Of a stretch of DNA of 64,000 nucleotides, positions 16,587 to 27,347 are shown piece after piece. The stretch lies in the NCBI GenBank assembly GCA_016707175.1, contig JADJIB010000005.1, positions 248,001-312,000 of the forward strand, in the 5' to 3' direction. The notes under the pieces are model-generated. The model made no database searches, had not been told where the DNA came from, and was given only the letters and a program-made list of their open reading frames with translations. Source of the stretch: Candidatus Phosphoribacter hodrii. GTDB taxonomy: Bacteria > Actinomycetota > Actinomycetes > Actinomycetales > Dermatophilaceae. Position numbers and translations under genes: made by a program. Numbering within the stretch: position 1 is the first letter of the stretch; the number at the start of each line of letters is the position of its first letter.

Positions 16587-16740
16587 AGAGGTTCCGGGCT
16601 TGCCGGTCATCCGACCGCGGAGTGACCTTGGCGACGTGCTCCCGCGCCGGATCGATCCCGTGAACGACCACGGAGGAGTCGTTCGAGATGGTGTCGACCA
16701 AGACGCGGATGATCCTCGACTCCGAGTCGCAGACGACCAT
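16582..16740 (-). CDS. 52-residue ORF, possibly a gene remnant
   Basis: ATG at 16740 through TGA at 16582; codons are strongly G/C at third positions, as in real genes here. The start (MVVCDSESRIIRVLVDTISN) faintly recalls the first strand and helix of a response-regulator receiver domain but lacks the acidic pair and everything after, so this is only a guess. A TCAAG box lies 13 bp upstream. Too short for the ORF-length limits usually applied. Confidence 0.35.
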   Translation of the reverse strand: MVVCDSESRIIRVLVDTISNDSSVVVHGIDPAREHVAKVTPRSDDRQARNLS

Positions 16741-16752
16741 TCCGGAGGCACC

Positions 16753-16768
16753 TCAAGGGAGGTTCAAG
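16753..16768. promoter_or_regulatory. TCAAG-N6-TCAAG box next to the decayed regulator
   Basis: TCAAG at 16753 and 16764, in the gap after the 3' end of the OmpR-type regulator remnant. The 16324-16811 stretch otherwise holds only the doubtful small ORFs listed. Confidence 0.55.
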
Positions 16769-16811
16769 CGCGAGGCAACGCGCGGTTCAGTCCTTCGCCT
16801 TTTCGGCGGGC

Positions 16812-17127
16812 TTAGCGTTTGCTGTTCGGCTCGAAGCGGAACCCGACGCCGCGCACCGTGTGCACGAAGCGTGGTCTGCTCCCTGATTCGCCGAGCTTCT
16901 TGCGCAGGTTGCCGACGTGGACGTCCACGACGTGATCGTCGCTGAACCAGTCGACGCCCCACACCGCGTCGAGCAGCTGTGAGCGGGTGAAGGCCCGACG
17001 CGGCTCGGAGGCGCGGCGCCTCCGCGACGCGGGAGTCCGGGTCCATCTGCGCGTCGAGCCCGGCATGTACCACGGCGCCGACGCCGTGCCCGGAGTCAAG
17101 GACTCCGATCGGATCCGCGCTTTTCAC
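16812..17127 (-). pseudogene. Remnant of an OmpR-family response regulator
   Basis: The last ~60 codons encode the C-terminal half of an OmpR/PhoB winged helix (FTRSQLLDAVWG, then HVVDVHVGNLRKKLGE and HTVRGVGFRFEP). Upstream, in a different frame, a segment reading MDPDSRVAE resembles the first strand of the same domain. Between them is a perfect inverted repeat (CGGAGGCG...CGCCTCCG), a likely deletion point. No receiver domain with its phospho-Asp is present. The gene therefore looks both internally deleted and truncated. The TCAAG boxes around it may be its former targets. Nothing convincing is seen from 17128 to 17269. Confidence 0.75.
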
Positions 17128-17269
17128 GCAGACATGTCAAGTTCTCTTCGGCACGCGCTTGATCTGGTCGAGTCGAGCCACGAGCCCCGTGACAGGAGCC
17201 GGGATGAGGCGACCGATGGGGCCTGACGGCCGAGCGCCCTCAACCGCCGAGCGGTGACGTGCTGAACCG

Positions 17270-18523
17270 TTAGGGGCCGAGTGCGGCGATGGGGAGGATG
17301 TGGACGCCGTCCTGGCGACGCACCGCTGCCGTCCGGGTGGTGACGACACCGAGGAACGCTGGTTCGCCCACTTTGTCGAGGTCGACCTTGTCCTTGAACC
17401 TCAGCAGGGAGGCTGCTGCACCGTCGGCAGCTGCGGGGTTCATCTTCACCTCAAGTGCGCCCCACCGTCCGTCGTCGAGGGTGATGATGATGTCGACCTC
17501 GTGGTTGTTGTTGTCTCGCCAGCGGGCCAAGCGGCCGCGGAGCGGTTGCGAGTAGACGCGCAGGTCGCGCAACACCAAGGACTCGAAGAGGAATCCGGTC
17601 GCGTTCAGGTCACGGAGCAGCTGCTCCGGGCCGACACCGAGTGCGGCGACGGCCAGTGATGGGTCGACCATGAAGCGCGCCGCTGACTTGCGCAACGGGG
17701 TCGCCGAGCGCATGTGAGGGGCCCAGGCGGGGACATCCTCGGTCACCATGAGACGGGCCAGAATGTCCAGATAGCCAGCGGCCGTGTCCCGATCCAACGT
17801 CCGGTCGGGTCCGGCAACGTCGGTCGCGATGGCCTGGGTGCTGAGCTCGGTGCCGGTGCCACGGGCCAAGGACGCGAGGAAGCGGCGGAGCGTGGCGGGG
17901 TCTCGTCGGACCCCCATCTGGGGCAGGTCCACCTCAACCAAGGAACTCAGGTAGTCCACCACCCACCGCTGGGCCACCCTCACCGGCACGTCCAAGAGAG
18001 CGGGCCATCCGCCCGTGACGATGCAGTCCACCAGGTTTGGCACCGTCACGTTAGGGGCCATCGACGGAGTGAAGTCCCCGTCAAAGAGACCTGCCAGCGA
18101 GACTGCACCCGTCGAGATGCCAGTCTCGAACAAGCTCATCGGACGCATCCGAAGGATCGAGTACCGTCCCGCGCCACTGTGCCGAGTCGCGTCATCTCGG
18201 GGGGTGGCCGACCCCGTCAGGAGGAACCGCCCCGGTTCACCTCCGAGGTCATCGACCTGTCGACGCACGAGGTTCCAGAGCTTCGGGGCCACCTGCCACT
18301 CATCGAACAGCACCGGCTGAGCGGCACCCAGGAGCAGTTCGGGAGCGGTGTCCACCAGATCACGGGCGCTGTCGTCGGTGTCCATCCGGAACACGGTCGA
18401 GGCACGACGCGACGCCGTGGCCGTCTTGCCGCACGACTTCGGACCCTCGATCAGGACGGCTCCCGCGGACTCCATGCGTTCAGCCAGTTCGCCATCCGCA
18501 ATGCGGGGCCGATACTCGATCAC
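17270..18523 (-). CDS. AAA ATPase with DUF4143 domain
   Basis: A 417-residue member of the widespread AAA_14/DUF4143 family. The P-loop is slightly atypical (IEGPKSCGKTAT), Walker B is LFDEWQ, and the sensor LLTGSATP follows; the C-terminal DUF4143 region includes the PD-(D/E)XK-like segment HEVDIIITLDDGRWGALEVK. The GTG at 18523 is chosen because GAGGAGG precedes it; a frame to 18586 adds poor sequence. Cellular role is unknown; such genes are common in variable regions and next to tRNAs, as here. Convergence with the degraded regulator region suggests an island edge. Confidence 0.88.
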   Translation of the reverse strand: MIEYRPRIADGELAERMESAGAVLIEGPKSCGKTATASRRASTVFRMDTDDSARDLVDTAPELLLGAAQPVLFDEWQVAPKLWNLVRRQVDDLGGEPGRFLLTGSATPRDDATRHSGAGRYSILRMRPMSLFETGISTGAVSLAGLFDGDFTPSMAPNVTVPNLVDCIVTGGWPALLDVPVRVAQRWVVDYLSSLVEVDLPQMGVRRDPATLRRFLASLARGTGTELSTQAIATDVAGPDRTLDRDTAAGYLDILARLMVTEDVPAWAPHMRSATPLRKSAARFMVDPSLAVAALGVGPEQLLRDLNATGFLFESLVLRDLRVYSQPLRGRLARWRDNNNHEVDIIITLDDGRWGALEVKMNPAAADGAAASLLRFKDKVDLDKVGEPAFLGVVTTRTAAVRRQDGVHILPIAALGP

Positions 18524-18562
18524 GGTGGCCTCCTCGGTCAATCCGATACCCACTAACCCGTG

Positions 18563-18595
18563 AATCCTATACTCAATATTCCGCAAATCCTATAC
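18563..18595. promoter_or_regulatory. Repeated AATCCTATAC upstream of the ATPase gene
   Basis: AATCCTATAC occurs at 18563-18572 and 18586-18595 in an unusually AT-rich patch 40-72 bp upstream of the DUF4143 ATPase start. On the minus strand this reads GTATAGGATT twice. Probable promoter with a paired operator, perhaps autoregulatory. Confidence 0.45.
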
Positions 18596-18792
18596 CTACG
18601 GCCACGACTGCCCCGGCCCCGGCCAACGTCGACGTGAACGCAGCTGCTGCGGAGCTTCACGCCGATGGTGTCCATCTGGAGCGCTGGTTGGATTCGACCT
18701 CAATGGTCAGGATGCCGGAGCGTCCTCGGCCAACGTTCGGTCAAGCGCGAGGTCAACCTGGCCGTCGAAACTGCCGAGACCTGCGACTGAAG

Positions 18793-18865
18793 TGGAGAAG
18801 ACGGGACTCGAACCCGCAACCCCCGCCTTGCAAAAGCGGTGCGCTACCAATTGCGCCACTTCCCC
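18793..18865 (-). tRNA. tRNA-Ala (anticodon UGC)
   Basis: 73 bases forming a full cloverleaf: acceptor GGGGAAG/CTTCTCC, D-arm, anticodon loop TTTGCAA (anticodon at 18830-18832), and T-arm GGGTTCGAGTCCC. CCA is not encoded. Confidence 0.95.
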
Positions 18866-19017
18866 TGGTGAACGACTTCGCCGACTAAGGACGAGCCGCT
18901 GAGAGCGACGAAGCTCCCGGAGGGACTCCAAGAGGATACCCGACCTCGAAGGTGGTCTCGCCCGTCTCTAGCCCGTCCTGGGCCAGGCGGTCAAGCCGCC
19001 ACAACTCGCCGCTGCGT

Positions 19018-19066
19018 GGGCCCCCTGCTTGCACAGCAGGTGCGCTACCAATTGCGCCATGGCCCC
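19018..19066 (-). pseudogene. Truncated tRNA-Ala
   Basis: The 5' half of a second tRNA-Ala: acceptor strand GGGGCCA, D-arm and an anticodon arm CCTGC-TGTGCAA-GCAGG, then sequence unrelated to any T-arm or 3' acceptor strand. Position 33 is G rather than the invariant U. It sits where actinobacteria usually have tRNA-Ala beside tRNA-Ile after gyrA, so it is probably the ancestral copy broken by recombination. Confidence 0.8.
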
Positions 19067-19082
19067 GAAACAGCCGGGACGG

Positions 19083-19229
19083 TCAGCGGCCCGGCTCGTC
19101 GCTCGACCGGACGTCGTCGGTCGCCTCGGCCCACAAGTCACGCTCGGCCTGCTGATCGGCCACGGACTTGCGCATCGCCAAGGCGGCGAGCGCCGCGGCC
19201 GCGAGCGCTACCCAGATCTTCTTGGGCAC
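19083..19229 (-). CDS. DLW-39 family small membrane-associated protein
   Basis: A 48-residue protein starting at GTG 19229, seven bases after GGGAGG. It begins PKKIWVALAAAALAALAMRK (one hydrophobic helix with basic flanks) and ends with the family hallmark AERDLWAEATD. DLW-39 proteins are short, conserved in actinobacteria and commonly encoded near gyrA and its downstream tRNAs, exactly as here. Function is unknown. The sequence resembles a single-pass membrane anchor with a short cytoplasmic or external tail. Confidence 0.85.
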   Translation of the reverse strand: MPKKIWVALAAAALAALAMRKSVADQQAERDLWAEATDDVRSSDEPGR

Positions 19230-19261
19230 GGCATACCTCCCGGCTTGGAGAACGACGGTGG

Positions 19262-19335
19262 TGGGCCTAACAGGACTTGAACCTGTGGCCTCTTCCTTAT
19301 CAGGGAAGCGCTCTAACCGTCTGAGCTATAGGCCC
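19262..19335 (-). tRNA. tRNA-Ile (anticodon GAU)
   Basis: 74 bases with acceptor GGGCCTA/TAGGCCC, D-loop AGACGGTTAGAG, anticodon loop CTGATAA and T-arm CAGGTTCAAGTCCTG; discriminator A, no encoded CCA. Located between gyrA/DUF3566 and the tRNA-Ala genes, the usual actinobacterial order. Confidence 0.96.
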
Positions 19336-19504
19336 TTGCACCATCGTGCGGCGGAGCACCGCCGCGACGCGCCAGACTACCCCACAGCCGCGACCTCGAT
19401 CAAAACGGCCCATGTATGCCGCCCGCCCACCACCGCGCGTAACCCCAGATCGCGCGTGGCGAGGCCACGGCTGCCACCGAGCAGGCCGGCGTCCGAGAGG
19501 CTCG

Positions 19505-20275
19505 TCAGTCGTCGGTCAGCGTCAACTGCACGCCCCCGACGAGCGAGGCGCAGATGTTGTAGAGGTAGGCCCCGAGCGTGCCGAGGGCCGTGAGCAGGAT
19601 GACGTCGATGACCGCGATGACCATCGACAGCGAGGTCACTCGAGGGAAGCCGATCCAGTCCATGATCGAGAACGGGTCCGCCGAGTTGGGCTGCAGGCTG
19701 CGGACCAGGCCGTCGATGTCGTTGAAGACGTTCATCCCCGAGAGGATCATCCACAGGACCATCGTGGCCACCACGAGCCCGACACCGGCCGCGAAGGACA
19801 GCAGGAACGACATCTTCATCGCCGACCACGGGTCGATCCGTGCCACGGCGAGACGCACGCGTCGGCCGGTCGGTCGGGGAGCCGTTCGCGGGGCAGTAGT
19901 GGTAGCCCCGGCCCTGGCCGCGGGCTTCGCGGCCGGTCCGGCGGCCGGTCCGGCGGACCCACCGGGTCGAGCCGGCGCGGGTCGACCGGTCGGAAGAGTC
20001 GCGCCAGCAGCCGCACCACCACCAACGCCCGCCCCGGCCCCCTGCCCCCGTGCCGACCCCGCCGTTGGACGACGGGCTAGAGGAAGGGCTGGTCGACGGG
20101 CTGACGGCCGGGTTGGGCCGGGTCCGCGGAGCAGTGGCGTCAGTGACAGCCTTCGTGACCACCGTGGCTGCGGTCGACGGTGCCGCGGCGGGCCCTGCGG
20201 CGGACGTCGCCGTCGTCACGGCCGCGCCGGAAGCAGGGGTCGGCGAGGTGGGCTTGGGAGTGCCCCCGGGTGTGC

Positions 20276-20279
<4 letters not shown>
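19505..20279 (-). pseudogene. DUF3566 membrane protein, frameshifted as read
   Basis: Starts at GTG 20279, overlapping the gyrA stop by four bases. The first frame gives the Ser/Thr/Pro/Ala-rich N-terminus typical of DUF3566 proteins; the second gives the conserved domain with two hydrophobic segments (IDPWSAMKMSFLLSFAAGVG; DVILLTALGTLGAYLYNICA). The break lies in G/C runs at 20032-20049; deleting one base there joins the frames into a plausible Gly/Ala linker. DUF3566 follows gyrA across actinobacteria. As both halves are well preserved, a sequencing indel is likelier than decay. Confidence 0.85.
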
Positions 20280-22936
<2,657 letters not shown>

Positions 22937-23114
22937 CGGGTTTCCTTACGGTTAAACGACATCCAAGGGGTATGCCGCGACAGGGCGGAGTGTTGCCCAC
23001 ACCGGAATATGTGGCCAAGAAAGGGACCTTCCCGCAAACCGGGGGCGGCGGGGCGCAGCGGGAGCCGGCAGAGGTATGCCGCGCCAGGGCGGCGGTGACG
23101 GAGAGACGGGAGGC

Positions 23115-23304
23115 GGCAGGGGTATGCCGCGACCGTGGCGGGCCTGGCGGGAGCGCGAGGGAGCGCAGCGACCGAGCGCGGATGGTTCGGTCGCGGCATA
23201 CCTCTGCCGTCGACCCAGCCCCGCGCACGGCTGAGCGCAGCGAGAGAGCGCGGATGGTCTGCTCGCGGCATACCCCTGCCGTCGACCCAGCCACGCGCGT
23301 CGGC
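23115..23304. repeat. Hairpin plus 72-bp direct repeat in the gyrA-gyrB spacer
   Basis: The 424-bp spacer 22937-23360 has no gene. It holds five GTATGCCG-type octamers. 23115-23134 and 23189-23208 are inverted repeats of 20 bp with one mismatch. In addition 23161-23232 and 23233-23304 are a 72-bp tandem duplication (GAGCGCAGCGA...GACCCAGCC). The spacer could act as a terminator for gyrB or as a structured leader for gyrA. Confidence 0.85.
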
Positions 23305-23360
23305 GCAGATGACTGCCCTGAATCGGACATCTTCCTCATCGCTCGTTCCTCGCTAGATCG

Positions 23361-25487
23361 TCAGATGTCCAGGAACCGCACGTCGCGGGCGTTGCGCTGG
23401 ATGAACCCGCGGCGGGACTCGACGTCCTCGCCCATGAGGATCGAAAAGATCTCGTCGGCGGCCGCAGCATCAGCGAGGGTCACCTGCAAGAGCGTCCGGG
23501 TGTCAGGGTCCATGGTCGTGTCGCGCAACTCGGCCGGGTTCATCTCACCCAGACCCTTGTAGCGCTGGACGCCGTTCTCCTTCGGCATCCGCCGACCCTT
23601 GCCCTCGCCTTGAGCGATCAGACCGTCGCGCTCGCGGTCGGAGTAGGCGAACTCGTGCGGCGAGTTCGACCACTTGATCCGGTAGAGGGGCGGCTGGGCC
23701 AGGTAGACGTACCCGGCGTCGATCAACGGCCGCATGAAGCGGAACAGCAGCGTCAGCAGCAAGGTCCGGATGTGCATGCCGTCGACGTCGGCATCGGCCA
23801 TGAGGACGATCTTGTGATAGCGCGCCTTGGCCAGATCGAAGTCCTCACCGATGCCGGTGCCGAACGCCGAAACGAGCGCCTGGACCTCGGTGTTGGCGAG
23901 GATCTTGTCGATCCGGGCCTTCTCGACGTTGAGGATCTTGCCGCGGATCGGGAGGATCGCCTGGCTGTTGGGGTCGCGGCCCTGGACCGCCGAACCACCG
24001 GCCGAGTCACCCTCGACGATGAAGATCTCCGACTCGCTCGGGTCCTTGGTCTGGCAGTCGCGCAGCTTGCCGGGCAGTCCACCGGACTCCAGCGGGCTCT
24101 TGCGCCGGGTCGCCTCGCGCGCCTTGCGGGCGGCGATCCGGGCAAGCGAGGCCTGGATCGCCTTGCCGACGATGTCCTTGCCTTCGCGCGGGTGAGCCTC
24201 GAGCCAGTGACCGAACTCGCTGGTCATGGCGCTCTGGACGAACCCCTTGACCTCGGAGTTGCCCAGCTTGGTCTTGGTCTGCCCCTCGAACTGCGGCTCA
24301 CCGAGCTTGACGCTGACGACGGCGGTCAGGCCCTCGCGGATGTCGTCGCCGGTGAGGTTCTCGTCCTTGTCCTTCAACTGCCCCTGGCGGCGGGCGAATT
24401 CGTTGACCAGTTTGGTCATCGCCGCGCGGAAGCCCTCTTCGTGGGTGCCGCCCTCGTGGGTGTTGATGGTGTTGGCGTAGGTGTGGACCGACTCGCTGTA
24501 TGCCGTGGTCCACTGCATCGCCAACTCGAGCGAGAGCGAGCGGGTCGCGTCTTCGGACTCGATGGAGATGATCTCGGGGTGGATCGGGTCGGACTTCTTC
24601 GAACCGACCAGGTGCTTGACGTAGTCGACCAGGCCGCCGTCGTAGCGGTAGGACACCTTCCGGGCCTTGGCCACGGCGGCCGACCCGGCAGCCGACCCGG
24701 CGGCACCGCCCTCGGCCTCAGCAGCACCGACACCGTCGTCGGTGCGGGCGACCTTCTCGACGCCCGCGTCGAGGTTGTCCAGGTCGACGTCGTCGGTGTC
24801 CTCGACCCGGTCGGGGTCGATCCGCTCGTCGACGAGGTTGATCCGCAGGCCCTTGTTGAGGAAGGCCATCTGCTGGAATCGCGCGCGGATCGTCTCGAAG
24901 TCGTAGTGGGTCGTGTCGAAGATGTCTTCGGACGCCCAGTAGGTGACGGTCGTGCCGGTCTCGTCGGTCTCTTCCTGCTTGGCCAACGGCGCCACGGGGA
25001 CGCCGTGATCGAAGCTCATCCGGAAGGCGTTGCCCTTCTGGCGGACCTCGACGTCCAGGCGACTGGACAGGGCGTTGACGACGGAGGAGCCGACGCCGTG
25101 CAGACCGCCGGACACCTTGTACCCGCCGCCGCCGAACTTGCCGCCGGCGTGCAACTGGGTGAGCACGAGCTCGACGGCGCTGACGCCCTCGGTCGGGTGG
25201 ATGTCGGTGGGGATGCCACGCCCGTTGTCCTTGACCCGCACCCCGCCGTCGGCGCGCAGCGTGACGTCGATCGTGTCGGCATACCCAGCGAGCGCCTCGT
25301 CCACCGCGTTGTCGACGATCTCCCACACGAGGTGGTGCAGGCCGCGCTCACCGGTGGACCCGATGTACATGCCGGGCCGCTTGCGGACGGCCTCCAGCCC
25401 CTCGAGGACGGTGATCGCCGAGGCGTCGTATGCCGTTTCGCCAGTGTCGGTGACGTCGGCGGGGATCGGGGTGGTGGGGTCGACCAC
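23361..25487 (-). CDS. gyrB: DNA gyrase subunit B
   Basis: A 708-residue GHKL ATPase subunit. ATP-site motifs VDNAVDEA, DNGRGIP and GLHGVGSSVVNAL are in the first 130 residues; the TOPRIM domain has EGDSAGGSA and DADVDG; the C-terminus carries PAELRDTTMD. A lineage-specific acidic then Ala/Gly-rich insertion lies around residues 220-275 in the transducer domain. Together with GyrA it supercoils the chromosome. Order recF-dciA-gyrB-gyrA matches other actinobacteria, apart from the rhodanese gene inserted upstream. The 247 bp from 25488 to 25734 show no gene. Confidence 0.98.
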   Translation of the reverse strand: MVDPTTPIPADVTDTGETAYDASAITVLEGLEAVRKRPGMYIGSTGERGLHHLVWEIVDNAVDEALAGYADTIDVTLRADGGVRVKDNGRGIPTDIHPTEGVSAVELVLTQLHAGGKFGGGGYKVSGGLHGVGSSVVNALSSRLDVEVRQKGNAFRMSFDHGVPVAPLAKQEETDETGTTVTYWASEDIFDTTHYDFETIRARFQQMAFLNKGLRINLVDERIDPDRVEDTDDVDLDNLDAGVEKVARTDDGVGAAEAEGGAAGSAAGSAAVAKARKVSYRYDGGLVDYVKHLVGSKKSDPIHPEIISIESEDATRSLSLELAMQWTTAYSESVHTYANTINTHEGGTHEEGFRAAMTKLVNEFARRQGQLKDKDENLTGDDIREGLTAVVSVKLGEPQFEGQTKTKLGNSEVKGFVQSAMTSEFGHWLEAHPREGKDIVGKAIQASLARIAARKAREATRRKSPLESGGLPGKLRDCQTKDPSESEIFIVEGDSAGGSAVQGRDPNSQAILPIRGKILNVEKARIDKILANTEVQALVSAFGTGIGEDFDLAKARYHKIVLMADADVDGMHIRTLLLTLLFRFMRPLIDAGYVYLAQPPLYRIKWSNSPHEFAYSDRERDGLIAQGEGKGRRMPKENGVQRYKGLGEMNPAELRDTTMDPDTRTLLQVTLADAAAADEIFSILMGEDVESRRGFIQRNARDVRFLDI

Positions 25488-25734
25488 GGTGCTCCTGTCG
25501 GTCGGCCGACGGCCTCCCGGACGGGCCGGGCGCTCGTCGGCACGAAGTCATGCCGACGGCTGCCGCGTTTGTCGCACTAGCGGCAGCCGTAGAAGGCCAG
25601 TCTAGTGCCCCGCACCGACCATGAGTGCTCAACACGGGCCGTTAGCGGCCCTGAGAGTCGATTGACCCCCGGATCGGACTCCCCCCACACGGCCCGGCCC
25701 CTCGCGCCCGAGCGGGTCAAATCGCGGTTCTGGG

Positions 25735-26613
25735 TCAGCTGCCGGTCGCCACGGGGCGGGTGGGGTCGTTCGACCAGGCCGACCAGGAGCCGGGGAAGAG
25801 CGCGGCCGGCACTCCGAGACTTGCCAGCGCCAGCACCGCTTGCGCCGCGGAGACTCCCGAGCCGCAGTATGCCGCGACCTCCTCGCCCGCGTCGGCGGCG
25901 GCAAGGGCTGGTGCCAGGCGCTCGCGCAGGGTGACCTCGTCGGGGAGGTGCCCGTCGGCGGCGAAGAGGCCGGCGACCGGGAGGTTGATCGCTCCCGGGA
26001 TGTGCCCAGCGATCGGGTCGATCGGCTCGACCTCGCCGCGGAACCGCTCAGGGGCCCGGACGTCGACGAGTACCCCGCGGTCCGGGGCCGTGGCCGCGTC
26101 GTCGGCCGAGAGAGTGGGGAGGTGCCCACCCGTCAAGGGGGGCGACAGGGGCAACGAGTCGGACGCCGGCACAGCGGGGATCTCGGCGTCACCAGACTCA
26201 AGGGGGTGTCCGGCGGCGGTCCACGCCGTGAGGCCACCATCGAGCACCCGCACCGGAAGCCCCACCCAGCGCAGCACCCACCAGGCGCGGCCGGCGGCGA
26301 AGGACCCCGGCTCGTCATAGACGACGATCTGCTGGCCGGCGCGCACGCCGGCCTCAGCGAGCGCGTCCCGCAGGACGGCAGGGACCGGCAGGGGGTGGCG
26401 ACCGTCGCGCCGATCTCCGGTATGCCGTGTCAGCGCGGACTCCAGGTCGAGGAAGGCGGCACCGGGAAGGTGGCCCGCGGCATACCGCTGCCGTCCCGAG
26501 CCAGGCACTTCGCCGAGAGTCCACCGGACATCCAGCAGCGCCGGCGGGGCGGAGCCGGCCAAAGCGGCGGCCAACTCGGGAACGGTGACCATGACCCCGC
26601 GTCGGCTCGACAT
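25735..26613 (-). CDS. Rhodanese-type sulfurtransferase, two domains
   Basis: A 292-residue tandem-rhodanese protein. The N-terminal domain is inactive-type (no Cys), beginning with LLDVRWTLG and containing GHLPGAAFLDLE; the C-terminal domain carries the active-site Cys in AAYCGSGVSA, matching the C-G-S-G-V-T loop of thiosulfate and 3-mercaptopyruvate sulfurtransferases. It transfers sulfane sulfur to a thiol or cyanide acceptor. Start at 26613 or the ATG at 26592. It sits between gyrB and dciA, a position not usual in this syntenic block, so it was probably inserted there. Confidence 0.9.
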   Translation of the reverse strand: MSSRRGVMVTVPELAAALAGSAPPALLDVRWTLGEVPGSGRQRYAAGHLPGAAFLDLESALTRHTGDRRDGRHPLPVPAVLRDALAEAGVRAGQQIVVYDEPGSFAAGRAWWVLRWVGLPVRVLDGGLTAWTAAGHPLESGDAEIPAVPASDSLPLSPPLTGGHLPTLSADDAATAPDRGVLVDVRAPERFRGEVEPIDPIAGHIPGAINLPVAGLFAADGHLPDEVTLRERLAPALAAADAGEEVAAYCGSGVSAAQAVLALASLGVPAALFPGSWSAWSNDPTRPVATGS

Positions 26614-26686
26614 GTCGTCCAGCCTAGAGGCGGCCGTCGGCGCAGTGCCGGGTCAGGCGAGGCCCTGGTATGCCGCTGGGGCCGAG

Positions 26687-26700
26687 GTTTCACGTGGAAC
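26687..26700. promoter_or_regulatory. parS-like centromere site (one mismatch)
   Basis: GTTTCACGTGGAAC differs from the ParB-binding consensus GTTTCACGTGAAAC by one base. It lies in the 131-bp gap between the rhodanese and dciA genes, about 10 kb from the three perfect sites in parA. Confidence 0.75.
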
Positions 26701-26744
26701 GTCAGGCAACGAACGCCACCTCGACTGCGGGGCCGCCCCGTCGG

Positions 26745-27347
26745 TCAGCCGTAGGTGTCACGGGGGCCGGGGCCCTGCACGCGGCGGCGGCCCTTGACCC
26801 ACGAAGGGGCCGCTGGCCCGAGTACGACCAGGTCGGTGACGATGCCAGCGCCCACCACCGCCTCGATCCGGCCCAGCAGCGACGAGGTGAGCAGCCGGAT
26901 CTGGGTCGCCCATGCCGTCGAGTCGGCCTGGACGCTGAGGACACTTCCCTCGAAGGTCACCGGCCGCACGTGCCCGGCGATCTCCGCCCCGACGATCTCG
27001 GCCCACCGACCCATGACCGAGCCCACGGTGACGTCGGCGGACCAGCCGCGGTCGAGCAACAGTCGCTCCAACTGCGCACCCAGCAGCGCGGGGTCTCGGT
27101 CGTCCCCGGTGCTGCGGGTGGGCGGCATACCAGCGATGCGACGGGAGTTGGGAGCCGGCTTCATCCCTGGGCGAAAACCCTTGTCACGTGCGGCTTTACG
27201 CGCTCGGGCCAGTGCACTGCGAGAGGCCTCGGCCGGGTCGGCGACCGGCAGGCCCTCCGCGTCTGGCGCAGTGTCCGGCTCCGTGTCCCTGCCCGCCTCC
27301 ACGTCGGAGTCCGGTACGGAGAGCGGGCCCGCCTCGTCAGTCGACAC
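26745..27347 (-). CDS. dciA: DciA-family (DUF721) replicative helicase loader
   Basis: A 200-residue protein with a long basic/acidic disordered N-terminus and the C-terminal DUF721 domain (WAEIVGAEIAGHVRPVTFEG, then DSTAWATQIRLL). DciA is the ancestral bacterial factor that helps load DnaB at the origin; actinobacteria lack DnaC and use this protein. The gene overlaps the end of recF by 11 bp (GTG start at 27347), the standard actinobacterial pairing, so the two are co-translated. Confidence 0.93.
   Translation of the reverse strand: MSTDEAGPLSVPDSDVEAGRDTEPDTAPDAEGLPVADPAEASRSALARARKAARDKGFRPGMKPAPNSRRIAGMPPTRSTGDDRDPALLGAQLERLLLDRGWSADVTVGSVMGRWAEIVGAEIAGHVRPVTFEGSVLSVQADSTAWATQIRLLTSSLLGRIEAVVGAGIVTDLVVLGPAAPSWVKGRRRVQGPGPRDTYG

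Noticed and set aside
22937..23360. Insertion sequence between gyrA and gyrB
   Set aside because: No transposase frame; only repeats and octamers.
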